Origin: Palsa-601 sp963801185
GTDB taxonomy: Bacteria; Actinomycetota; Acidimicrobiia; Acidimicrobiales; Bog-793
Assembly (NCBI GenBank): GCA_963801185.1
Contig: CAWDDW010000001.1
Coordinates: 434,001-498,000, forward strand
Direction of reading: 5' to 3'
Length of the DNA stretch: 64,000 nucleotides
Under the pieces are notes generated by a model. The model saw only the letters and a program-made list of their open reading frames with translations, was not told the DNA's origin and searched no databases. A program made the translations under genes and the position numbers. Positions within the stretch are counted from its first letter, which is position 1. Every line of letters starts with the position of its first letter. Positions 47,964 to 55,979 of the stretch are shown piece after piece.

Positions 47964-48309
47964 GGCTCGAGAATCGAAGAGCTTCTCGGAAGGATTCGTC
48001 CCAGCCCCAAGCGGTCAAGGGACGACGATCAGGGTCGATACGACCGACCATTGCTGTCACTGCGGGTTCTCCTCATCTAGGGAGCGCCCGGCGGACTGGT
48101 GCGAGCTGGCTCAAAGAGTCGGCTCAGGCAACCGGCAGGTGACCACCGAGCGCAGGGTCGTGACCGGTCGAGACTTCGTGGTTCACAGTCATCCCGGATC
48201 GACCTCCTCTCGCTCGGCATGCAGACCCAGATGCGGGTCCCGTGCCTTCAAGCATACGCCTCAGCGGTGCCGGTCGCGCGGAGAGGTGGCCGGCACCTCG
48301 AGCACGCGT
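47964..48309. other. Intergenic stretch of 346 bases between rsgA and the PIG-L gene; only a doubtful small ORF
   Basis: No confident gene. A plus-strand frame opens at ATG 47962, contains a CCHCGF cluster and further Cys/His residues (CRPRCGS), but runs on through the antisense of the PIG-L gene and has only intermediate third-position GC. The stretch must hold the rsgA promoter; I cannot point to its elements. No tRNA-like cloverleaf or hairpin terminator was recognised. Confidence 0.3.
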
Positions 48310-49122
48310 TCAGCGCGTGTTCACCACCTGGAAGGCCTCTGCCAGCCGGCCGGCGCCCAACCCGAAGTGTTGCGCCGTCGCCGACGTCCACTGCCGCACG
48401 AACGACGCCACACCGTCGGGGTCGCCGAGCTGGCTCACGTGTGACCGCAACGCGGCGATCTTGCGATCGAAGGTGTCAGTGATGTCGACCGCTCGATCGG
48501 CCTGCGGCGAGGCCATGAGCCACACCTCGCCGACCTCGAACGGCGCGAGGCCCGCTTCGAGTAGCTCTGGGTGGGCGAACGGATTGCGCGCATCGGGATA
48601 GACGGCTCGCAGCGTTGCCTCACCGGCCGCAAGGTGGTCAGGGTGGCTCGCCCGGATCCGATCGAAGTTGCGCTCGGGGGACTGGGTGAGTATCCGCTCG
48701 GGTCTGGTCTGGCGGATGACGCGGCTGATGTCGCGCCGGACGTCGAGGGTCGGTTCGAGCTTGCCGTCCGGATACCCGAGAAACACGACCTCTTCCACGC
48801 CCACGACCCTCCCCGCCTCGCGCTGCTCGCGCTGGCGCGTCGAGACCAGGTCGGACAGTTCGACCGTAGGGTCGGCCGATCCGGCAGAGCCGTCGGTGAC
48901 GATGCAGTAGGTCACCCGGCATCCGAGCGCGGTCCAGGTGGCGACCGTTCCGGCCGCACCGAAGTCGACGTCGTCAGGATGGGCTACCACTACGAGAGCG
49001 GACTCGGGAACGGGCTCGGGCGTGACCAGCAATTCGGTACTTGCCGCCGAGTCGAGCTGGACCACCACACCGCCGCTCTCAGCGAAGGCGCCCGATTCCT
49101 CGACTGCGTTTGCGTCTGTCAT
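48310..49122 (-). CDS. PIG-L (LmbE-like) family deacetylase
   Basis: 270 residues from ATG 49122; the frame is open further upstream but that part lacks conservation. The zinc site AHPDDVDFGAAGTV near residue 50, TDGSAGS, and RASHPDHLAAGEA supplying the downstream histidine match the family, which removes acetyl groups from N-acetylglucosaminyl conjugates. MshB or Mca-type mycothiol enzymes are possible substrates-wise, but the AHPDDVDFG variant does not point clearly to either. Confidence 0.88.
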   Translation of the reverse strand: MTDANAVEESGAFAESGGVVVQLDSAASTELLVTPEPVPESALVVVAHPDDVDFGAAGTVATWTALGCRVTYCIVTDGSAGSADPTVELSDLVSTRQREQREAGRVVGVEEVVFLGYPDGKLEPTLDVRRDISRVIRQTRPERILTQSPERNFDRIRASHPDHLAAGEATLRAVYPDARNPFAHPELLEAGLAPFEVGEVWLMASPQADRAVDITDTFDRKIAALRSHVSQLGDPDGVASFVRQWTSATAQHFGLGAGRLAEAFQVVNTR

Positions 49123-49278
49123 CAGGGCGACGGTACCGCTATCTGTACCTGTTCCGCACGCAAACCACTGCAGGCCGGTCGAGAGCGAGGGAGCACGGGG
49201 GCACGCCTGCCGGGGGCGGCGGCATTCACGCACGCCGCGACCCCAAGCGACGGTCCACGGCCCCTATGGTCTCGCCTA

Positions 49279-50131
49279 GTGAGGCTACGCGACCGAGGCG
49301 CTGACCTGATCAAGCGGCCAGCCGAGCGAGCGGTCGTCGCCGTCCTGCTCGTCGCCGCCGTCTGTCTTTCTGGTTGCGCGGCACCTCGGGCAGCGGAGAA
49401 GACGACCACTACGACGATCACCCCGCCGACGTCTGCCACCACTTCGTCGTCGACGTCGAGCACGTCGAGCACGACCACCACGTCCACGCTGCCTCCAACG
49501 ACTACCACCACGACCACGATCAGGATCCCGCCGAGCCAATACCTCGAAGCTCGGCAGCACGGGAAAGGCCGTTCTCGCGCTCCAATATCGCCTCATCGCG
49601 CTCGGCTACTGGCTCGGACCCGCCAACGGCGTCTTCGGTGACAGCACGCAACAGGCGGTCTACGCGCTTCAAAAGGCGGCTGGCATCGGGAGGGACGGGG
49701 TCGTCGGCTCCCAAACCTACGGTGCGCTCCTCCGCAAGGTGAGGCCGGTCCCCCGCGCGGCAGCCGGCAGCTTGATAGAAGTTGACCTCGGGGACGACCT
49801 GCTCATGTTCGTCGACGACGGCAAGCTCAAGTGGACGCTCAACACCTCGACGGGGGGCGGCTACACCTATGTCTCCGAAGGCGTCACGGCTGTGGCTGAC
49901 ACGCCCGTCGGCGTGTTCCACACGTTCGCTGCTATCAACGGGCTGGACGTGGATCCACTCGGTGAGTTGTGGAGGCCGCGTTTCTTCACCGGCGGCTTCG
50001 CGATCCACGGCGACAGCTACGTGCCGCCCGAGCCGGTATCGCACGGCTGCGTACGCGTGAGCAACGAAGCCATCGACTGGATCTGGGCGGAGAACCTCGA
50101 CCCGATCGGCGAGGAAGTCTGGGTCTTCTGA
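49279..50131 (+). CDS. L,D-transpeptidase lipoprotein with peptidoglycan-binding domain, with one frame break
   Basis: About 283 residues after bridging. GTG start, lipobox LSGCAA near residue 30, then a long Thr/Ser/Pro linker. The peptidoglycan-binding domain spans the break: YLE joins LGSTGKAVLALQYRLIALGY once one G at 49549 (GAA-g-CTC) is removed. The YkuD catalytic domain follows, with FAIHGDSYVPPEP and SHGCVRVSNEAIDWI (catalytic Cys in SHGCVR). It would crosslink peptidoglycan or anchor proteins outside the membrane. The start is divergent from the PIG-L gene. Confidence 0.85.
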
Positions 50132-50175
50132 ATAGGCCCGACGGCGCGTCTCCCGCAGGGGCATACTCGGGGACC

Positions 50176-50630
50176 ATGCCGGAGATGACGACCATTCGTG
50201 CCACTACGAGAGTCCCGGCGAGCGTGCCCGACGTCTTCTCCCTCGTCTCAGAGCCCCAGCACGCTGTCACAGTCATCGAGGGACTGGAAAAGTTGTCGCC
50301 GATCGGACGGCAGGTCTCCGGCGTCGGCGCGCGCTTTGATGCCGTGCTCCGGCTCGGCCCGAAGACGGTGAGCGCACGCATAGAGATAGTGGAGCTCATC
50401 GAAGACAGGCGTGTGACGTGGGCCTCGACGGGAGGTGACAACCGTTCGATCACCTTCGAGCTGCGGGAGGTCGAGCGGGCGACGGCGGTACGCCTGACGA
50501 TCTCGTATCGCGCGCGGAGGGCATGAGCGCGATCTTGCTCGCTCCGGTCGTGGAGGAGGTCGTGCGTGCCCGTGCCCGCGAGACTCTCGCCCGGCTACGC
50601 GAGCTGAGCGCGGCACAGGCACGCGGCTGA
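50176..50630 (+). CDS. SRPBCC (polyketide cyclase/START-like) family protein, with one frame break
   Basis: About 150 residues after bridging. ATTRVPASVPDVFSLVSEPQH and RIEIVELIEDRRVTWAS (split by strands) are typical of the helix-grip fold. The start frame stops at 50526. The adjacent frame carries a good family-like C-terminal helix, VEEVVRARARETLARL, ending at 50630. The two join around 50511-50518 in a CGCGCGCG run by removing two bases or adding one. Ligand unknown. Confidence 0.65.
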
Positions 50631-50686
50631 CGCTGCCGACCAAGCGGCTGGCCGCACCGCTCCGGCCTCAGTCCCCGAACCTCTGG

Positions 50687-51436
50687 TCAGGCGGACTGCT
50701 CCTCCGGCGCCGGCTCGACCGACGCCTCCTCTTCTCCGGTCGGATAGAAGTACTGGTAGACGACCGCCGACAAGCCTCCGCCGACGAGGGGGGCGAGTAT
50801 GAACAGCCACACCTGCTTGAGCGCGGTCCCGCCGACGAACAGAGCGGGGCCAATGCTGCGGGCCGGGTTCACCGAAGTCCCGTCGATCGGGATCCCGATG
50901 AGGTGCACGAGCGTAAGGGAGAGCCCGATGACCAAGCCCGCGACGAGCGCGTTGCTCGCACGCCGGGTCACCGCCAGGATCACGAAGACGAAGAGGAATG
51001 TCAGCACCACCTCGGTGATGAAGGCGCCTACTGCGTTCACTCCGATCATCGACGCGCTGCCCCAACCGTCGGTGCCGAGGCCCACGCCGGAGCTGTAGGT
51101 AGAGGTGAGGTGGAACACGCCGTACAGGCCGGCAGCTCCGACGATGCCGCCGATCACCTGGGCGATCCAGTACCCGATGGCATCGTTGAGCGTGATGCGA
51201 CGCGCCACGAGGAAGCCGATCGTGACGGCAGGATTGACATGGCAACCGGAGATCGGCCCGATCGCGTAAACGAGCACAAGCAGCACGAGACCGAACGCCA
51301 GGGCCGTCGCGACGACGCCGGCGGACAGACTCCCTTCGGCCAGGTGGTAACCGAAGCTGAGCGTTGCCACCCCGACCGCGAAGAAGACCAGCAGAGCAGT
51401 CCCGAGAGCCTCGGCGACCAGCGGTCGGACCTTCAT
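50687..51436 (-). CDS. Aquaporin / MIP-family channel
   Basis: 249 residues from ATG 51436, which begins MKVRPLVAEALGTALLVFF; the frame is open upstream without conservation. Six membrane helices and the two pore motifs, HVNPAVT and SVNPARS, are visible. The second motif with an Arg directly after NPA and a His in helix 5 (LTLVHLIGIP) resembles the AqpZ-type water channel selectivity filter more than glycerol facilitators. The C terminus is acidic. Confidence 0.9.
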   Translation of the reverse strand: MKVRPLVAEALGTALLVFFAVGVATLSFGYHLAEGSLSAGVVATALAFGLVLLVLVYAIGPISGCHVNPAVTIGFLVARRITLNDAIGYWIAQVIGGIVGAAGLYGVFHLTSTYSSGVGLGTDGWGSASMIGVNAVGAFITEVVLTFLFVFVILAVTRRASNALVAGLVIGLSLTLVHLIGIPIDGTSVNPARSIGPALFVGGTALKQVWLFILAPLVGGGLSAVVYQYFYPTGEEEASVEPAPEEQSA

Positions 51437-51528
51437 GCGAGCCTCCCTGCCAGATCTGATCGCACCCAGCTTCCAGTGTCGCAGAAAGGGCCAGACCAGA
51501 GCGTGATGCCGGACCTCGCGGCAACCGA

Positions 51529-51859
51529 TCAGATCACGGTGCCTGGGCACCCGTCGCTCGTGACGACCGGACGCTCCTCGGCTGCCCAGGCCACGATGCC
51601 ACCAGCGAGGTTGACCGCATCAAGCCCTGCCAGCACCAATGCCTCCGTCGCGACAGCGGAGCGGCCGCCGACGCGGCACATGACGACGATCCGGCGATCG
51701 GTCGGAAGCTCTCCGAGTCGTAGGGGTAACGAGCCCAGCGGGACGAAAGAGGCGCCGGGCACGTGACCGGCTTCCCACTCCTCGGGCTCGCGCACGTCGA
51801 GCAGCAGCGCGCCGGAGTCGATGCAGCTCTGCAGCATCGGCCGCGTCGACCTCGATCAT
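51529..51859 (-). CDS. Rhodanese-like domain protein, with one frame break
   Basis: About 109 residues after bridging. The catalytic loop is VVMCRVGGRSAVAT (Cys of the C-x4-[RS] loop) and LLLDVREPEEWEAGHVPGA is the family start. MIEVDAADAAEL joins IDSGALLLDVREP on removing one base at 51823 (GAG CTG c ATC). Single-domain rhodaneses move sulfane sulfur. ATG at 51859 gives the conserved N terminus, so the shorter ORF from 51837 is a product of the break. Confidence 0.82.
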
Positions 51860-51930
51860 GGAGACACCGTACCCGCACGCCGCCCTCGCAGACCCGACCA
51901 GATTGCCGTGGTCCCCCACCTGAATCTGGC

Positions 51931-53061
51931 TCAGTTGGACGCGAGAGTCGGGTCGGGTGACCCGGACAGTCGCTTCGCATCGAGCAACGAGCGGGCAGCC
52001 GAACGGGCGGCGAGCACGCAGACGACTGCACCCGCGACTGCGCCAAGCACGATGAGCAGCCAGGACGAGGAGTAAGGCGATTGGGCGCCTGAGTAGGCGA
52101 TGGTCTTTCCTGCCTCACCGAGGATCTGACCGTGAGATCTCGGCTCGACCGGAAGTGGTGTCTGGTTCGTGATGGCGTAGCTCCAGGCGATGGTCGCAAC
52201 AGCGGCGAGCACCGCACCTAGCGCGACCACGCGAGTCGCCACCACGCTGAATCGCAGGTCCCTGATGCTCAAGTCCACCCGGCGGAAGGCAATAGCCACT
52301 GCGAAAGGGCTCAGAACAAGAAACGCCACCGTGAGAATCGTCGTGGCCGCACCGAGACCTGAGTACAGCAGCGGGTGGTGGGGCGGCCTCAAGACACCCT
52401 CGGTGATGCTCGCTCCGGGAGCGAGGCGGACGAGCCGCAGCACTTGATAAGGGCCGAAGCTGCTGTGCACTTTCGAGCACACGAGAGCCGCCGGACCGAG
52501 GATCAGCGGGGTGGAGGCGAGTAGCCGCCAGCGAGGAGACCGGTGGCCGTCGGAGGACGCCGATGCCCCGGCCGCGTTGGAGGAGGCAAGCAAGAGGCTC
52601 AGGTAGCTGGCAAAGAGAAGGACGATAAGTGCGGCGGCGCCCCACCCGGCAGACCTCGACACGTCGATTGCCAGCCGCGCGAGATCGTTCGGTCGAGCGG
52701 GCGGCCCCGTCGCCGCAACGTCGAAGTTCCACGTGCCCTGCAATGCTTCGAGCGGGCGGAGCAGCGCCCAGGCAGCCACCATCGCCCAGGCAATCGAGGC
52801 GCGGGCGCGGTCCCGGTAGGCAGAGACAGTGCGGGGCATTCCGGTCGGGCGCAGTCGCGCTGAAACGGCGCCGGCGGCCAGGTTCGCAGTCGCTCGGCCA
52901 AGCGATCGCCCCTCCCCGCGCAAGTCCTGCATGAAGGCCTTCTGCTCGGCCTCGTAGCGCTCCCTCCACCATCGCGGGTACAACGCCATCGCCGCCCGGA
53001 TGGCGAGCGGGGGCTGCCCGTCCGCTTGTGTTCCGTCGTCCCTCTCGCGAGAAGTGCTCAC
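51931..53061 (-). CDS. Multi-pass membrane protein co-transcribed with padR
   Basis: 376 residues from a GTG overlapping the padR stop (GTGA). The N-terminal part (ALYPRWWRERYEAEQKAFMQD, cut) resembles the prefix domain often found on membrane proteins next to PadR regulators. Seven or eight hydrophobic segments follow (WGAAALIVLLFASYLSLLLA, VAFLVLSPFAVAIAF, LLIVLGAVAGAVVCVLAA; first shortened in use). No transporter motif was recognised. It is probably the main target of PadR control. Confidence 0.75.
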   Translation of the reverse strand: MSTSRERDDGTQADGQPPLAIRAAMALYPRWWRERYEAEQKAFMQDLRGEGRSLGRATANLAAGAVSARLRPTGMPRTVSAYRDRARASIAWAMVAAWALLRPLEALQGTWNFDVAATGPPARPNDLARLAIDVSRSAGWGAAALIVLLFASYLSLLLASSNAAGASASSDGHRSPRWRLLASTPLILGPAALVCSKVHSSFGPYQVLRLVRLAPGASITEGVLRPPHHPLLYSGLGAATTILTVAFLVLSPFAVAIAFRRVDLSIRDLRFSVVATRVVALGAVLAAVATIAWSYAITNQTPLPVEPRSHGQILGEAGKTIAYSGAQSPYSSSWLLIVLGAVAGAVVCVLAARSAARSLLDAKRLSGSPDPTLASN

Positions 53062-53390
53062 TTGGCACCCGCCAGCCGCGAGAGCCGCTCGCTCGCGGTC
53101 GAGGTGATGCGCTGCAGTTCCTCGAGTTGCTCGGTCAGCGCTGCGAGCCCCAGCCCCGTCAGCCGGTACGGGCGGCGGCGGTCGTCCGGCGCAAGGGCTT
53201 CGATGTACCCACGCTCTTCGAGCCGCGCCAAGCAACCGAAGACGGTGCCAGGCCCGAGAGTCACCCCGGCGAACCCCTCGACGTCCTTCATCAAGGCGTA
53301 GCCGTGCTTGGGTCCTCCCGCAAGTGAGGAGAGGACGAGTACGGCCGGGTCTGGTTTCTGGAGCATGCGCTGGCGTGGCACTCGTCTCAT
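53058..53390 (-). CDS. PadR-family transcriptional regulator
   Basis: 110 residues. The winged helix starts LVLSSLAGGPKHGYALMKDVE and continues LGPGTVFGCLARLEERGYI, the usual PadR core, followed by the short dimerising helix (LTEQLEELQRITSTA). ATG at 53390 lies inside an AT-rich palindrome, suggesting autorepression; ATG 53366 (MLQKPDPAV) is an alternative start. It is first of a two-gene operon and divergent from the hydrogenase operon. Confidence 0.9.
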   Translation of the reverse strand: MRRVPRQRMLQKPDPAVLVLSSLAGGPKHGYALMKDVEGFAGVTLGPGTVFGCLARLEERGYIEALAPDDRRRPYRLTGLGLAALTEQLEELQRITSTASERLSRLAGAK

Positions 53391-53413
53391 GATATATCAG
53401 CTAGTGATATATA
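53390..53413. promoter_or_regulatory. AT-rich palindromic operator at the padR start (putative PadR site)
   Basis: TGATATATCA (53390-53399), a perfect 10-base palindrome, is followed 5 bases later by a second copy of the half, TGATATATA (53405-53413). This A/T block is exceptional in DNA of about two-thirds GC. It overlaps the padR start codon and lies about 70 bases upstream of the hydrogenase beta-subunit start, so a bound dimer could affect both divergent units. ATAT-cored palindromes are common PadR targets. Confidence 0.6.
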
Positions 53414-53480
53414 GCAAGGTGCCGGAACGGCGGGACTTCTGGCCCTGTCGCTCCCGGTTATCCCGTCTTATTGTGCGTCC

Positions 53481-54635
53481 ATGGACATCGGTGACATCGT
53501 CGCGATCGACGTCGACGGCCTGGATGCTCTGATTACGACCTTGGCCGATCTCGGCTACGACACGCGAGGCCCAGTGGTACGCGGCGGGGCGATTGTGCCC
53601 GGGCCGGTCTCCGGCGTTGCCGACCTGCCCGCCGGCTACCACGACCAGCAGGCGCCGGGACAGTACCGCCTCGAGCGCGGCGAGGACGGCGCCCTGTTCG
53701 GGTGGGCTGTCGGCCCGGGCTCCTGGAAGGCCGAGCTCTTCCCGCCGACCCAGGAGCTGTGGCGAGCCACCGTCGACGGAGACGAGGTGACCTTCACCGC
53801 TCCCGCTGCCCCGCCGGCGCCGATGGCCATCATCGGCGCCCGCCCCTGCGAGCTCGCCGCACTCAAGGTGCTCGATCGTGTGCTCAGGGAGTGCTCGGTC
53901 CCGGACCCGCGTTATGCGGCGCGACGCGACGGGGCTTTCGTTGTGGCCGCCGACTGCGGTGCACCGGCCGCAACGTGCTTCTGCACCTCCATGGGGACGG
54001 GCCCGGGGGCCGAGGAGGGTTTTGATCTGGCCCTGAGCGAGATCGAAGACGGCGACCGGCACCGTTACGTCGTCCGGGTGGGCAGCAAGCGCGGGGCCGA
54101 GGTCCTGTCTGGCATCGCGGCCACCCGTGCGACCGCGGCCGAGATAGAAGCCAGAGGCCAGATGGTGGCCTCGGCTGCAGCTGCGATCGGGCGCCGGCTC
54201 GAGACCGAGGGCCTTCCGGCGCTCCTGCTCCGCAACCTCGCGCACCCACGGTGGGCCAACGTGGCCGAGCGCTGCCTCTCATGTGGGAACTGCACCCTTG
54301 TCTGCCCGACGTGTTTCTGCAGTGACGTCCACGACACGAGCGACCTGTCCGGCGAGATCCGTCGCGAGAGGAAGTGGGCGTCCTGCTTCGATCTCGACCA
54401 CTCGTACCTCCACGGAGGGCCGGTGCGCCCCTCGACGTCGTCCCGGTACCGCCAGTGGATGACCCACAAGCTCGCGACATGGTGGGACCAGTTCGATACG
54501 TCGGGCTGCGTCGGGTGCGGCCGCTGCATCGCGTGGTGCCCGGTGGGCATCGACCTGACCGAGGAAGCGGCAGCCATCCGGGCCAGCGACGGCGCGCTGC
54601 GCGTGAGAAAGACCCCCGAAAGGCAGGCTTCGTGA
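53481..54635 (+). CDS. hyhB: [NiFe] hydrogenase beta subunit, iron-sulfur (group 3b, HyhB/HydB-like)
   Basis: 384 residues. Two C-terminal [4Fe-4S] motifs, CLSCGNCTLVCPTCFC and CVGCGRCIAWCP, follow an N-terminal domain with IIGARPCELAALKVLDRVL and CFCTSMG, as in the beta subunits of cytosolic NADP-linked hydrogenases/sulfhydrogenases. It passes electrons between the gamma flavoprotein and the small subunit. First gene of a nine-gene operon; its stop overlaps the next start as GTGA. Confidence 0.88.
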   Translation: MDIGDIVAIDVDGLDALITTLADLGYDTRGPVVRGGAIVPGPVSGVADLPAGYHDQQAPGQYRLERGEDGALFGWAVGPGSWKAELFPPTQELWRATVDGDEVTFTAPAAPPAPMAIIGARPCELAALKVLDRVLRECSVPDPRYAARRDGAFVVAADCGAPAATCFCTSMGTGPGAEEGFDLALSEIEDGDRHRYVVRVGSKRGAEVLSGIAATRATAAEIEARGQMVASAAAAIGRRLETEGLPALLLRNLAHPRWANVAERCLSCGNCTLVCPTCFCSDVHDTSDLSGEIRRERKWASCFDLDHSYLHGGPVRPSTSSRYRQWMTHKLATWWDQFDTSGCVGCGRCIAWCPVGIDLTEEAAAIRASDGALRVRKTPERQAS

Positions 54636-55102
54636 AAACCACAGTGGCCGAGCTCGTGTCGACCCATCCGCTACTCGCCGGCCTGCCCGGTGACGCGGTC
54701 GAGCAGGTGGCAGGATGCGCCCTCAACAAGGCCTTCCGCCCAGGTGAGCTCCTGCTGACCGAGGGCGAGCCTGCGGACACCTTGTTCCTCCTGCGTCGTG
54801 GGCGAGTGGCAATCGAGGTCTACTCGCCAGGTCGCGGACGTATCGTCATCGAGACCGTCGGGCCGGGCGGAGTCGTCGGATGGAGCTGGCTCTTCCCGCC
54901 CTACCGCTGGCACTTCGACGTGAGGGCGATCGACGCCGTGGGGGTCATCGCCGTCGATGCCGCATGCCTCCGGGCAAAGGCCGAGGCCGACCATGCTCTC
55001 GGCCACCAGTTGGTGACGAGGGTGGCCGAGGTCCTCCTCGACCGTCTCCAGGCGACCCGGGTTCGCCTCCTTGACCTCTACGGAGCAGACGGTGCCCGCT
55101 GA
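54632..55102 (+). CDS. Stand-alone cyclic-nucleotide-binding domain protein inside the hydrogenase operon
   Basis: 156 residues from GTG 54632. A single CNB beta-roll is visible (FRPGELLLTEGEPADTLFLL, VGWSWLFPPYRWHFDVRAID; each cut to motif) followed by a C-helix (HQLVTRVAEVLLDRLQATR). The DNA-binding helix-turn-helix of Crp/Fnr regulators is missing: the protein ends about 20 residues after the C-helix. It sits between the beta and gamma genes and overlaps both, so its dosage is tied to the enzyme. It may be a regulatory subunit that responds to a nucleotide. Confidence 0.82.
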   Translation: MKTTVAELVSTHPLLAGLPGDAVEQVAGCALNKAFRPGELLLTEGEPADTLFLLRRGRVAIEVYSPGRGRIVIETVGPGGVVGWSWLFPPYRWHFDVRAIDAVGVIAVDAACLRAKAEADHALGHQLVTRVAEVLLDRLQATRVRLLDLYGADGAR

Positions 55103-55979
55103 GCTCGCGCTAGGCAGCGGGACCCAGTTGAGCGCAGGCCGGCCGACAAGCGCGGTGACACCGGTCCCCTATCGGGTCGCCAGCCGGCGCGCCGAAACGG
55201 GCGACGTGACGACCATCTCGCTCGCCCCGGTGGCCGGCGAGCGGATGGCAATCCGCAACGGGCAGTTCAACATGCTCACCGCGTTCGGGGTTGGCGAGGC
55301 AGCCATCTCGGTGAGCGGCGTCGGGCGCGATGACAACCTTCTCCGACACACCGTGCGCGACGTCGGAGCGGTGAGCCACGCCCTGTGCAGGGCCCACATC
55401 GGTGACGTCGTAGGGGTCCGCGGGCCGTTCGGGACGGACTGGGGGGTGGACGACGGTGTCACGGGCGTAGACAGCGACGTCGTGGTCGTTGCGGGCGGGA
55501 TCGGGCTCGCTCCGCTGCGCACGGCGGTCGACGAGCTCGTGCACCGCGAAAACAGCGGCGGCGGGCGCGTGTTCGTGATCGTCGGCGCCCGCGAACCTCG
55601 ACAGATCATCTTTGGAGACGACCTCGAGGAGTGGGCCAAGTCGGGAGCGCGGGTCAGCGTCACCGTCGACGTCTCGTCACCGGGGTGGAGGGGCCATGTC
55701 GGGCTCGTGACAGCGCGACTGAACGAGGTCTTCTTCGACCCCGCCGGGGCGACCGCCTTGGTGTGCGGGCCCGAGATCATGATGCGGTTCACGGCAAGGG
55801 CGCTCGTCGACCGAGGCGTCGATCCCGCCCGCATCCGTGTATCCCTCGAGCGCAACATGCAATGCGCGGTGGCCTGGTGCGGCCACTGCCAGCTCGGCCC
55901 CTTCCTGCTGTGCCGGGACGGGCCGATAGTGCCCTATGCCGGAGTCGTGTCTCATCTGATGGGAGAGCGTGAGCGATGA
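55092..55979 (+). CDS. hyhG: [NiFe] hydrogenase gamma subunit, FAD/NAD(P)-binding (HyhG/HydG-like)
   Basis: 295 residues from GTG 55092, preferred because GGAG lies 6 bases upstream; a TTG at 55071 is in frame. Ferredoxin-NADP reductase-like fold: flavin-binding NGQFNMLTAFGVGEAAISVS, nucleotide-binding VVVAGGIGLAPLRTAVDEL, ALVCGPEIMMRF and the C-terminal [2Fe-2S] cysteines in MQCAVAWCGHCQLGPFLLC (split at strands). It exchanges electrons with NADP(H). Confidence 0.9.
   Translation: MPAELALGSGTQLSAGRPTSAVTPVPYRVASRRAETGDVTTISLAPVAGERMAIRNGQFNMLTAFGVGEAAISVSGVGRDDNLLRHTVRDVGAVSHALCRAHIGDVVGVRGPFGTDWGVDDGVTGVDSDVVVVAGGIGLAPLRTAVDELVHRENSGGGRVFVIVGAREPRQIIFGDDLEEWAKSGARVSVTVDVSSPGWRGHVGLVTARLNEVFFDPAGATALVCGPEIMMRFTARALVDRGVDPARIRVSLERNMQCAVAWCGHCQLGPFLLCRDGPIVPYAGVVSHLMGERER

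Noticed and set aside
47962..48444. Plus-strand ORF from an ATG complementary to the rsgA start, with a CCHCGF cluster
   Set aside because: It runs antisense through the PIG-L gene, third-position GC is only intermediate, and no family was recognised; recorded only as an intergenic note.
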